A stretch of 64,000 nt of DNA from Aureivirga sp. CE67 (lineage in GTDB: Bacteria > Bacteroidota > Bacteroidia > Flavobacteriales > Flavobacteriaceae). The stretch covers positions 680,896-744,895 of the forward strand of contig NZ_JADOTV010000001.1 of the NCBI RefSeq assembly GCF_015767245.1, given 5' to 3'. A program made the position numbers and the translations under genes. Below are positions 17,391 to 25,388 of the stretch, one piece after another. How positions within the stretch are numbered: the stretch's first letter is position 1; every line of letters begins with the position of its first letter. Below the pieces are notes generated by a model. It did not search any database, had not been told where the DNA came from, and worked only from the letters and a program-made list of their open reading frames with translations.

Positions 17391-17930
17391 TTAATTTTCC
17401 TTTTTTAAAAATAAAATAATTTTAGTCAGAAATAAAATTAGAATTGTTACAACTGACAAGAATACAAAAATCCATTTACCCTGTGTTAACATGGAAGTAA
17501 TTTCTACATCATGCGAAGTATAATTTGGATATTTATTGATTAGTTTAATAATATATTTATTTTCTATATAATCGAAAAACACAGCTATAATCGGTAAAAC
17601 AGCTAATAAATAAGCTTTATTTTCCATTTTTTTAGTCAAATTCAAAATAATAAAGAAAAACAGAAAACCATAAATCAAAGGATAAACCGAATCAATAATT
17701 CCTGACATAAATAGATAGGTTTTTCTCCCCTCTTCTCCCATTGCTTCTAAAAGATTATCCACATCCGACTTTCCATAATCAAACAAAGCATCTAGAATCA
17801 CAATTGGTTCATGCGCTTGTTCGTCGATAATTTGCTGATATTTTGGAAAAAGATAAAAATTGAATATTCCAAAAAAGATAAATAATGGCAGAATAATTTT
17901 CCAGTTTGCAATTTGCTGTAGTTTTTTCAT
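17391..17930 (-). CDS. membrane protein, 179 aa
   Basis: Four hydrophobic segments (about 11-28, 79-99, 107-123, 152-175) with an acidic loop of about 50 residues (FDYGKSDVDNLLEAMGEEGRK) after the first. The plan suggests a four-helix membrane protein with one large extracytoplasmic loop. I do not recognise the family. Forms a pair with the 105-residue gene. Confidence 0.6.
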   Translation of the reverse strand: MKKLQQIANWKIILPLFIFFGIFNFYLFPKYQQIIDEQAHEPIVILDALFDYGKSDVDNLLEAMGEEGRKTYLFMSGIIDSVYPLIYGFLFFFIILNLTKKMENKAYLLAVLPIIAVFFDYIENKYIIKLINKYPNYTSHDVEITSMLTQGKWIFVFLSVVTILILFLTKIILFLKKEN

Positions 17931-18087
17931 GATATGAATTCGATATTAAACTTTTAAATCAGTTCTCTATCTAAATTTAATTATAAAAACTTGTTTTTTA
18001 AAACCTTCTATTTCTTTTATTTATCAAAACCTAGCTTTGTATAATTTAAACCTTGGAAATAACTCCTTTTCAAAAATGAAACTGTCG

Positions 18088-18095
18088 TACCTTTG
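18088..18095 (+). promoter_or_regulatory. -7 box of the MFS transporter gene
   Basis: TACCTTTG matches TAnnTTTG and lies 43 bp before the start. No -33 TTG at good spacing. Confidence 0.45.
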
Positions 18096-18138
18096 CAAAA
18101 AATAACTCAGCCGAGTTATTTTCATAAAACATGATACG

Positions 18139-19347
18139 ATGGAGAATACAAATACGAACAAAGTCAATATTGAGTTTGTTGCAATGATGGCGTCTTTGAT
18201 GTCAATTGTTGCGCTTTCTATTGATGCATTACTTCCTGCTTTGTCTGAAATTGGTTTAGCAATTCACACTACTGACAATGCAGATAATCAACTTTTAGTG
18301 ACCATGATTTTTCTTGGTCTTGGTTTTGGTCAATTGCTTTTCGGACCACTTTCGGATAGTTTTGGTCGAAAACCAATCATTTATATCGGGTTTTCGCTTT
18401 ATACACTTGCTAGTTTTCTTTGTGTCGCAGCAGACTCTCTTGATCTTATGATTATTGGAAGAATCCTACAAGGAATCGGACTTGCAGCACCTTACACGCT
18501 TTGTATTTCCATTGTGCGAGATTCTTATAAAGGCGATTTTCTTGCGAGGGTAATGTCGTTTGTGACGGTAATTTTCATTTTAGTTCCTATCATTGCTCCT
18601 TCTTTGGGAAAAATTATTTTGAACTATTTTGATTGGAAAGCAATTTTCTATTTTCAGATTTTATTTGGGATTGTAATTTTATTTTGGTTCTGGAAAAGAC
18701 AGCCGGAAACGTTAAAACCTGAATTCAAAAGAAATTTCAATTTAAAGATTTACAAACATGGAATTAGAGAGTTTTTCAAATTCAGAGAAACTGTTGGCTT
18801 TACCTTAATTTCTGGTTTTATCACAGGTTCTTTCATGACTTATATTAGTTCTTCACAACATATTTTTGAAAATCAATATGGATTAAAAGACGAATTTCCT
18901 TTTGTTTTCGCAGGAATGGCGCTTACAGTTGGTATTTCTACTTTTACAAACGGAATGTTAGTAATGAAACTTGGAATGCACAAATTAGCTTTAATTGCCT
19001 TAGCAATGTTCTCTATTTTACCAATAATCTATTTGATTTCATTTTCTGATTCTGGAAATCCTTCTCTAATAATTTTGATCGCTTTTATGGTTTTACAATT
19101 CTTAGCAATCGGATTTTTATTTGGAAATATTAGAGCAATTTCGATGCAACCGATCGGACATATTGCTGGAATTGGAGCAGCAATCAATGGATTTATTTCA
19201 ACAATCGTAGCTGTACCAATTGGAGTTATTTTAGGAAGATATATCGATATTACAGTTTATCCACTATTCATCGGTTTTGCAATTTGTGGAATTCTTTCTT
19301 TCATCACATTTTTTATAGCTAGAAAACCTAAAGAAATAGAAGCTTAA
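18139..19347 (+). CDS. Bcr/CflA-type multidrug efflux MFS transporter
   Basis: 402 residues, 12 hydrophobic helices. Motifs of drug:H+ antiporters with 12 helices: LSIDALLPALSEIG in helix 1, GLGFGQLLFGPLSDSFGRKPIIYIG (motif A between helices 2 and 3) and GIGLAAPYTLCISIVRD in helix 4. It would export cationic or neutral drugs using the proton gradient. Single-gene unit ended by a strong terminator. Confidence 0.9.
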   Translation: MENTNTNKVNIEFVAMMASLMSIVALSIDALLPALSEIGLAIHTTDNADNQLLVTMIFLGLGFGQLLFGPLSDSFGRKPIIYIGFSLYTLASFLCVAADSLDLMIIGRILQGIGLAAPYTLCISIVRDSYKGDFLARVMSFVTVIFILVPIIAPSLGKIILNYFDWKAIFYFQILFGIVILFWFWKRQPETLKPEFKRNFNLKIYKHGIREFFKFRETVGFTLISGFITGSFMTYISSSQHIFENQYGLKDEFPFVFAGMALTVGISTFTNGMLVMKLGMHKLALIALAMFSILPIIYLISFSDSGNPSLIILIAFMVLQFLAIGFLFGNIRAISMQPIGHIAGIGAAINGFISTIVAVPIGVILGRYIDITVYPLFIGFAICGILSFITFFIARKPKEIEA

Positions 19348-19364
19348 ACAAAAAACATAAAGTA

Positions 19365-19402
19365 AAACAGCAATAAACTTTAAGACTTATTGCTGTTTTT
19401 TT
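19365..19402. terminator. hairpin terminator
   Basis: AAAACAGCAATAA (19365-19377) pairs with TTATTGCTGTTTT (19387-19399), followed by T's. It ends the transporter and, being A/T flanked on both sides, also the minus-strand metal cluster. Confidence 0.88.
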
Positions 19403-19408
19403 ATACTT

Positions 19409-19729
19409 TTATTTCACGATTTTATAAGGTGTTTTATTTATTGCTTCTTGAATTTTTGCTTCATCACATTTACTCGAATCATACCAAACAGACAAGGTTT
19501 GATTTTTCACATCTGCCTCTATCTTTTCCAAACCATCAATTTTCTTCAAAGAATAATCCACAATTTTGATACAACAAGATTGTTTAAATTGATCTAATTT
19601 ATATGTTTTTTGCACAATTCCAGTTTGTTGTTTTTCAGTTTTGATTGTTTCTTTTGGTTTCGTTTCTTTTGATTGACATGAAAAAAATAAAGAAGCGAAT
19701 ATTAAGATAAAAAAATATTGAATTTTCAT
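19409..19729 (-). CDS. HMA-like lipoprotein with paired cysteines
   Basis: 106 residues. A lipobox (SLFFSC, Cys18) is followed by a Lys-rich linker and a heavy-metal-associated (HMA) type fold: FKQSCCIKIVDYSLKKIDGL, then VKNQTLSVWYDSSKCDEAKIQEAINKTPYKI. The usual GMxCxxC metal site is replaced by SCC (Cys52, Cys53), and a further Cys sits in the second half. Located last in the cluster with a MerT-like protein and a permease. Likely binds a thiophilic ion at the cell envelope. Confidence 0.75.
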   Translation of the reverse strand: MKIQYFFILIFASLFFSCQSKETKPKETIKTEKQQTGIVQKTYKLDQFKQSCCIKIVDYSLKKIDGLEKIEADVKNQTLSVWYDSSKCDEAKIQEAINKTPYKIVK

Positions 19730-19739
19730 AATTTGATTT

Positions 19740-20102
19740 TTAAAGGTTTAAATATGGAAGTATTAAAATGATTAAAGTAAGTATTGCAATTGTCCACAAA
19801 AATGTTTTTGATTGTAAAAAAGAAAGAACTTTTGATTCTCTTTTATCTAATTTTTGAACTAATTCTTGTTGGTTTAAATCGCAACATTCTTCTGTTTTTC
19901 TGGGAAAATAAGCTCGATATAAATTGTAGCTAATCGCCAATAAACTGAAGAAAATTAAATAGTTTTTGATGCTTGCTAGCCAAACTAAATTTGAAGTAGA
20001 AACTCCTAATAATCCAGCTAAACTCAAAAATGGCCCCACACAGCAAACACAAGATAAAAGTGCTGCAAAAACAGCACTTATCGATGATAAAAATGATTTC
20101 AT
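19740..20102 (-). CDS. MerT-like membrane protein
   Basis: 120 residues with three or four membrane segments. The first has CVCCVGPFLSLAG (Cys18, Cys20, Cys21), very like the Cys-Cys-x-GP motif of mercuric transporter MerT; a cytoplasmic loop has EECC (Cys73, Cys74), the place of the second cysteine pair in MerT. This supports passing a soft metal ion across the inner membrane. The true ion (mercury or another) cannot be told from sequence. 10 bp from both neighbours. Confidence 0.75.
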   Translation of the reverse strand: MKSFLSSISAVFAALLSCVCCVGPFLSLAGLLGVSTSNLVWLASIKNYLIFFSLLAISYNLYRAYFPRKTEECCDLNQQELVQKLDKRESKVLSFLQSKTFLWTIAILTLIILILPYLNL

Positions 20103-20112
20103 AGCTTTTGTT

Positions 20113-21087
20113 TTAAAAAATTAGATTAAAAAAGAATCCAGAGATGATCATTCCAATTCCTATGGTTGAAAAAAATGCGAAAATCAGTTTTTTGTTCATT
20201 ACTTTTTTTAGCAATAAAGCTTCTGGAAGTGACAATCCGATTGAAGCCATCATAAATGCAATTGCTGTTCCTAGCGGAACTCCTTTGCTGACCAAAGATT
20301 CGATAATTGGCAAAACTCCAACAGCATCAATATAAAGCGGAATCGCAGTAATTACGGCAATTGGAACCGCAAAAGGATTCGATTTTGAAATATAAGTTTC
20401 GAAAAAAGATTGCGGAACATAACCATGCACAAACGAACCAATCGCTAAACCAATAAAAATATATGGAATCAGTTTTTTCAAAGTTTTTATAGCTTCTTCA
20501 TTGATTTTTGGTAAACGAACCATGAAACTTCTCTTATCTTCTGCAACTTCCACTTCTGTTTGATGCAAATTTTTAATCCAATCTGCAACATGTGCTGACA
20601 TTCCTAATTTTTCTAAAATAATTCCTCCTAAAACTCCTAAAACAATTCCAGAAAGAATATAAATCAACGTCACTTTCCAACCATAAGTCACCCAAAAAAT
20701 CGCAATTGCAATTTCATTAACCAAAGGCGAAGTAATCAAGAAAGAAAGTGCAATTCCAAGTGGAATTCTGGCTTGCATCATTCCAACAAATAATGGAATC
20801 GAAGAACAAGAACAAAATGGCGTAATTGCTCCCAAAAGTGAAGCAAGAATATTTCCAATTCCTGATTTTTTATGTTTTTCTAAATAAAATCGGATTTTAT
20901 CCATTGGCAAATAACTCGTAATTATTCCCATCAGATAAGTCACTAAAATCACTAGAATTACAATTTCGGTGAATCCAATCAAAAAATAATGAAGTGCATT
21001 GCCGAATACACTTTCTGGAGCTATTTGAAATAAATCATAAACCAAATAATCGGCAATGCTTGAAAGAAATTTTGTTAGTTTTTCCAT
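20113..21087 (-). CDS. permease of the ArsP/COG0701 family
   Basis: 324 residues with eight to ten helices. The hallmark ITPFCSCSSIPLFVGMMQA (Cys92, Cys94) and a second repeat half IPLYIDAVGVLPIIESLVSKGVPLGTAIAFMMASIGLSLPEA identify the permease family that includes ArsP (organoarsenical efflux) and related metalloid exporters. Together with the thioredoxin-like gene 7 bp upstream it forms a pair often seen in bacteria. Confidence 0.85.
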   Translation of the reverse strand: MEKLTKFLSSIADYLVYDLFQIAPESVFGNALHYFLIGFTEIVILVILVTYLMGIITSYLPMDKIRFYLEKHKKSGIGNILASLLGAITPFCSCSSIPLFVGMMQARIPLGIALSFLITSPLVNEIAIAIFWVTYGWKVTLIYILSGIVLGVLGGIILEKLGMSAHVADWIKNLHQTEVEVAEDKRSFMVRLPKINEEAIKTLKKLIPYIFIGLAIGSFVHGYVPQSFFETYISKSNPFAVPIAVITAIPLYIDAVGVLPIIESLVSKGVPLGTAIAFMMASIGLSLPEALLLKKVMNKKLIFAFFSTIGIGMIISGFFFNLIF

Positions 21088-21094
21088 GATAATT

Positions 21095-21334
21095 TCACTT
21101 TAGAATTGCTAATAATTTTGAATCCTCTTCATAAAGTTTGTAGTCATAAACTTTTCCGTTTACCACAATCGAAGGAAAAATCATGGTTCCATAAACCATA
21201 GTATCTTTCATATCGGAAAACTCTTCAATCGAAAGATCAAGTTGATTTTCGTTTGCAAGTTTTTCCAATTGACTTTTGATCTTATTTGATTTCGTACAAC
21301 AAGACGCATGTAAAATTTTGATTTCAGTACTCAT
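21095..21334 (-). CDS. small thioredoxin-fold protein (thioredoxin_3 type)
   Basis: 79 residues. A beta-alpha start EIKILHASCCTKSNKIKSQLEKLANE, a cis-Pro region in TMIFPSIVVNGKVYDY and short length match the redox-active small disulfide proteins found beside COG0701 permeases. The usual CxxC is here CC (Cys12, Cys13) followed by TKS. Cytosolic. It may pass electrons to, or take a metal from, the permease. Confidence 0.82.
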   Translation of the reverse strand: MSTEIKILHASCCTKSNKIKSQLEKLANENQLDLSIEEFSDMKDTMVYGTMIFPSIVVNGKVYDYKLYEEDSKLLAILK

Positions 21335-21417
21335 AATTTTGAATTTTTAAATTATTCTTTATTAAGAAGTCTGAAGTCAGTTCTAAAAAGTCACATGTTT
21401 TTTAAAAAAAGTGAAAT

Positions 21418-22011
21418 TTATTTTTGAAGCTTATTTAATTTACTTGTGATTTTGTGTAAATCATCACAAGAATTTCGGATAGAACAACCAACAAAAGCGC
21501 CATTTTTATCATATTCAATCACACAACATTCGATAAATAATTGGTGCAATTGTACTCTCGCTCTTTTGATTCGCATTTTTGTAGCGGAAAGTCCTAAATC
21601 TAATTTTTCTGCAATTTCTTTTTGTGAAATATTCTCAATATCACTCATTTTTAGAGGAAGAGAAAATTTTTCAGGAAGTAAATCTATCATCGGAATGATA
21701 TAATCTGTAGTCATTAATTTTGATTCAGAATCTTTTATTTCATCAAATAAATTAATGTTTTCTTCTAAATCAATTTCCAATTTATGACTTTTAAAATAAT
21801 CATAAATTGTATTTCTTGTCACTTTAAAAAGCCAAGCTTTTACATTGGTAATTTCAATTTCTTTCTGATGCGATTCCACAAGTTTTACCATTACTTCTTG
21901 TACCAAATCTTCGGCAAGTTCCTTATTATTTACTTTGCTTAAAATAAAAGCTTTCAAATAATCATAAAAATGCTGTACAATCTCGTTGATATTTAAATTG
22001 TTTTTCGCCAT
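21418..22011 (-). CDS. sigZ: SigZ-like ECF RNA polymerase sigma factor
   Basis: 197 residues from the ATG at 22011 (a TTG seven codons earlier is also open). Region 2: IVQHFYDYLKAFILSKVNNKELAEDLVQEVMVKL and NVKAWLFKVTRNTIYDYFKS; region 4: LLPEKFSLPLKMSDIENISQKEIAEKLDLGLSATKMRIKRARVQL. The C-terminal tail carries four cysteines (162, 163, 176, 182; ECCVIEYDK), a feature of SigZ proteins. No anti-sigma gene is near, so the Cys tail may sense thiol or metal stress. It probably drives the four genes after it. Confidence 0.85.
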   Translation of the reverse strand: MAKNNLNINEIVQHFYDYLKAFILSKVNNKELAEDLVQEVMVKLVESHQKEIEITNVKAWLFKVTRNTIYDYFKSHKLEIDLEENINLFDEIKDSESKLMTTDYIIPMIDLLPEKFSLPLKMSDIENISQKEIAEKLDLGLSATKMRIKRARVQLHQLFIECCVIEYDKNGAFVGCSIRNSCDDLHKITSKLNKLQK

Positions 22012-22123
22012 CGTAGAAATATTAAAACACAAAATTACGATTTAATTGGTAATTCTATTTTTCAAAAGCTTAAAATATCACTTGTTTTTAAATCTAAAAC
22101 TATTAATTTCTAGGTTTAAGAGT

Positions 22124-22131
22124 TATTTTTG
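22124..22131 (+). promoter_or_regulatory. -7 box of the AraC-type gene
   Basis: TATTTTTG matches TAnnTTTG, 20 bp before the chosen ATG at 22151; this also argues against the longer reading frame start at 22046, which lies upstream of it. Confidence 0.5.
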
Positions 22132-22150
22132 TAATTCAAAGCTGGATAAT

Positions 22151-23062
22151 ATGAAAACGAAAAAACCTATTCGATTTAAAGGAATTAAAGAACTTTTAAC
22201 CATAATGAATTTAGAAGATTTTCAAAAAATAGAAAATTTTCATATTATCAAATTTGAAGATCATCCAAGAGAATTGAGTAAGGAATTTTTTGGTATTCCT
22301 GAAGATTGTTTTTCTATTTCTATTTCAAAAAGTATGGATGTTACTATCGGAATAAATGGTGAAAAATTTCAAAATAACATCCAACGATTAAGTTTTGTTT
22401 CTCCAGGTCAGTCAGTTTATATCAGTGAATCTAAAGTTGTTGGAAAAGGTTTGGGTTTTCTTATTTTTTTTAAACCTAATTTTTTACAATTCACTCCAAC
22501 ATATTTCAGTATTATTCAAAAATTCCCGTATTATAGTATTCATTCCAAGCCTGTTTATTTTATTGATGAAGAAAGCTACCATCTATTTTATACAAAAATG
22601 GAGAAAATATACACTGAGTTTAAAAATTTAGATCAAGATAATATTGAAATTATTCAAGCTTATTTGACAATTATTTTGTTTGAAACAAAGAAACTACTAA
22701 AAACTAATGTTTTAAATAATTCCAATAAAAACAGAGCAGAAGAAGTGACTTATCAGTTCGAAACATTATTAAAAAGTACAGAACAAAAAAAACAGAAATT
22801 ATCTTTTTATGCTTCAAAATTAAATATCAGTGATGTTTATTTATCAGAATGTGTAAAGAAAACTACAGGAAGTTCTGCAAAAAAATTAATGTCCGAATAT
22901 ATTCTTTATGAAGCGAAATATTTGTTATCTATTTCTTCAAATAAATTAGATACCATAGCATTAAAACTTGGATTTAAAGAAACGCCAAACTTCATTAGTT
23001 TCTTCAAAAAAAACACTTCTTTTACACCAAATCAATATAGAAAAAGCTTAGATGAAGAATAA
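22151..23062 (+). CDS. AraC-family transcriptional regulator
   Basis: 303 residues from the ATG at 22151. The open frame extends 35 codons upstream, but that part is hydrophobic, unlike the family, and precedes the promoter box. C-terminal AraC domain (about 200-300): KLSFYASKLNISDVYLSECVKKTTGSSAKKLM, LLSISSNKLDTIALKLGFKETPNFISFFKKNTSFTPNQYRKS. The N-terminal cupin-like sensor domain is of the kind common in Bacteroidetes. Divergent from sigZ; the target is unknown. Confidence 0.88.
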   Translation: MKTKKPIRFKGIKELLTIMNLEDFQKIENFHIIKFEDHPRELSKEFFGIPEDCFSISISKSMDVTIGINGEKFQNNIQRLSFVSPGQSVYISESKVVGKGLGFLIFFKPNFLQFTPTYFSIIQKFPYYSIHSKPVYFIDEESYHLFYTKMEKIYTEFKNLDQDNIEIIQAYLTIILFETKKLLKTNVLNNSNKNRAEEVTYQFETLLKSTEQKKQKLSFYASKLNISDVYLSECVKKTTGSSAKKLMSEYILYEAKYLLSISSNKLDTIALKLGFKETPNFISFFKKNTSFTPNQYRKSLDEE

Positions 23063-23064
23063 AA

Positions 23065-23097
23065 AAGAGCTCTAATCATTAAGAAAAAAGAGCTCTT
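23065..23097. terminator. bidirectional hairpin terminator
   Basis: AAGAGCTCT (23065-23073) pairs with AGAGCTCTT (23089-23097). The longer T tract is on the minus strand, so it mainly ends the MipA-like gene. Confidence 0.75.
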
Positions 23098-23132
23098 GGG
23101 ATTTTCATTAATTCAAAATGAAAAACGGTTTT

Positions 23133-23954
23133 TTAGAATCGATATAAAGCAAACAATGCGGTTACAAATTGATGTTCGCTTCCTTGAGAAACAATTGGAC
23201 TATCTGCAACATCACCAATTAATAAATTATAACGAACAGCAGTTCCTAACATCCATTTTTGGTTTAAAGCATAAATAAAACTAGACGATAATCCTACATT
23301 TTTAAATCCTGCTTCCAAATTATAAACTGGTAAATCACTTAAAAGACTTCCTGTTTGAGTAACTCCAAAATAAGTGTTCAAATAATTTGAAGTTGCATAA
23401 GAACTTTGAATTGTACTTCTTGAAATAATTTTTCCTTTTCTGTAATTATATCCCAATTCTAAATTCGCCAAACCTCCATTACTTACATCTGTAATATCAT
23501 AAGTATAACTTGCTTTAAAATGAAATCTTTTATAATTGAATTTCCCGAAAAGTCCTGCTCCAAAAGCAAAATCGATTTCTGGTAAACGAGATATCACTGA
23601 ATTAGAAAGAGAATTATCACGATCGATTTTTGCAGTAATCATTGGACCAAAATTCCATTTTCTATTTTTAAGAATATTCGCTTCTGTATTTAAGCCGTTC
23701 ACTCGAATATAGCGACCATTCATCCAATTTGCAGAAAAATTCACCAAAGGTAAAAGTCGATAATCATTAGAACCTTCAAACTCAGGAATTACAGCAGCTC
23801 CAGCTCCAACACTATAAAAAACTTTCTTCATCATTTTCGCTTGTTGTTGCTGTTTTGGATCTTGTTTTTTAGAATTTTGTTGTGTTTGTGCAGTTGATTT
23901 TTCTGTATAGAAAATGCTTCCTATCAAGAATAGGACTAAAACATATTTTTTCAT
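23133..23954 (-). CDS. MipA/OmpV-family outer membrane protein
   Basis: 273 residues with a signal peptide ending STAQT, a Gln/Lys-rich linker (about 25-43), then a barrel: VGAGAAVIPEFEGSNDYRLLPLVNFSANWMNGRYIR at the start and FVTALFALYRF at the end. The GxxxxPxYxGS-type opening and the aromatic C-terminus are typical of MipA/OmpV proteins. In proteobacteria these interact with peptidoglycan enzymes or act as porins; function here is not known. Confidence 0.8.
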   Translation of the reverse strand: MKKYVLVLFLIGSIFYTEKSTAQTQQNSKKQDPKQQQQAKMMKKVFYSVGAGAAVIPEFEGSNDYRLLPLVNFSANWMNGRYIRVNGLNTEANILKNRKWNFGPMITAKIDRDNSLSNSVISRLPEIDFAFGAGLFGKFNYKRFHFKASYTYDITDVSNGGLANLELGYNYRKGKIISRSTIQSSYATSNYLNTYFGVTQTGSLLSDLPVYNLEAGFKNVGLSSSFIYALNQKWMLGTAVRYNLLIGDVADSPIVSQGSEHQFVTALFALYRF

Positions 23955-23987
23955 AAAATTATTATTAGGAGTTAAATTTTCTCTTTT

Positions 23988-25217
23988 TTAGCTCGGTTTT
24001 GAACCTTTTTTTAAGTTGATTACTGTAATTTCTGGCCAAACTCCAACTCTTCCTGGATAAGCTAAAAAGCCAAATCCACGATTTACGTTTAAGTATTGTC
24101 CTTTTTCTTTATAAATTCCTGCCCAATATTTGTAGCGCCATTTTATTGGACTCCATTTGATAAAACCTGGAATTTCAATTCCCATTTGCATTCCGTGTGT
24201 ATGTCCGCTTAATGTTAAATGGTAATGATTTGAATCTGAAATCACTTTTTCTTGCCAATGCGTAGGATCATGACTCAGTAAAATTTTAAAATCAGAAGCA
24301 GCAATATTTTCAGAAGCTTTGTTTAAATCTCCTTTTTGAATAAAACCATTTCCCCAATTTTCTACGCCAACCATCGCAATTCTTTGATCATTTCTTTCAA
24401 TAAAACGATTTTCATTTAGTAACAGTTGAAAACCCATTTCTTTTTGAATTTGCTTTAAATTTTCAAGGTTTTGTACTTTTTCTTGTGGAGAATTCCATTT
24501 TACATAATCACCATAATCATGGTTTCCTAGCACAGAAAAGATTCCGTCTTTTGCTTGTAGTTTTTTGAAAGTAGATTTCCAAGGAAGCATTTCATCTGCA
24601 GAAAGATTTACCATATCTCCAGTAAATAAAATTGCATCCGATTTTTGTTGATTAATTAAATCAATTGCATATTCTATTTTTTCTTTATTATCAAAACTTC
24701 CGCTATGAATATCGCTGATTTGTGTCAATTGATAACCATCAAATGCTTCTGGAAGATCTTCAAAATAAAGTGTATAATTCAACACTTTGAAATTGTATTT
24801 TCCTTTAATAATTCCGTATAACAAAGAAGAAAACGGAATAGCTGCCAAACCTAAAGCTAATTGTTTCGTAAATTTTCTTCGAGACGGAATATGGAAAGAT
24901 TTTTCATCTGAATTATTCGTAAAAAAATTAAAAACAGCTTTAAAAATTCTAAAAATATCATCGATAAAAAATACAAGGGCAAAAGTCAATTTAGTCACAT
25001 AAACCAAGACAAAAATTCCTGTAAAAATATTAGAAGTTGGGATTGATAAATTTTGTCTTCCAAAAGTATACGTATAGAAAGTAAGACCAAGAATGATAAC
25101 GCTAGACAAAACATAAGTTATTTTTGTCCATCTATTGTCAAAAGTGGTTTTTATAAATTGATAACCATAATAATCAATCAAAAATATAGCGAAACAAAAT
25201 GCAATAAATTTGAACAT
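23988..25217 (-). CDS. membrane-anchored metallophosphoesterase
   Basis: 409 residues: three or four membrane segments in the first 110, a twin-Arg-like SRRKFTKQLALGLAAIPF region near 115, then a calcineurin-like phosphoesterase domain with the metal motifs QISDIHSGSF, FTGDMVN, LGNHDYGDY, LLSHDPTHW and LSGHTHGMQMG. This is the YaeI/YkuE-type family, some of which hydrolyse UDP-diacylglucosamine or other lipids. 34 bp before the MipA-like gene, likely one unit. Confidence 0.87.
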   Translation of the reverse strand: MFKFIAFCFAIFLIDYYGYQFIKTTFDNRWTKITYVLSSVIILGLTFYTYTFGRQNLSIPTSNIFTGIFVLVYVTKLTFALVFFIDDIFRIFKAVFNFFTNNSDEKSFHIPSRRKFTKQLALGLAAIPFSSLLYGIIKGKYNFKVLNYTLYFEDLPEAFDGYQLTQISDIHSGSFDNKEKIEYAIDLINQQKSDAILFTGDMVNLSADEMLPWKSTFKKLQAKDGIFSVLGNHDYGDYVKWNSPQEKVQNLENLKQIQKEMGFQLLLNENRFIERNDQRIAMVGVENWGNGFIQKGDLNKASENIAASDFKILLSHDPTHWQEKVISDSNHYHLTLSGHTHGMQMGIEIPGFIKWSPIKWRYKYWAGIYKEKGQYLNVNRGFGFLAYPGRVGVWPEITVINLKKGSKPS

Positions 25218-25336
25218 ATTTTTCTGAAAATTTTATTTTCTAATTCGTTAATTCTCTTTTTGTTTTCCTAAAAAAGGATAGAGGACAAAATTGAGATAAA
25301 TGAAGTCTTTAAACGTGAAACTAATTTCAGAAATCA

Positions 25337-25364
25337 AAAAAGCCCAACCGTTAAGTTGAGCTTT
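25337..25364 (-). terminator. hairpin terminator of the peroxidase operon
   Basis: On the minus strand AAAGCTCAAC pairs with GTTGGGCTTT and is followed by T6, just after the peroxidase stop codon. Confidence 0.8.
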
Positions 25365-25388
25365 CTATTTTTAAGATATAAATCTATA

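Noticed and set aside
22046-22150. 35-residue upstream extension of the AraC-type protein
   Set aside because: It lies upstream of a good -7 box at 22124-22131 and is hydrophobic with no family match.
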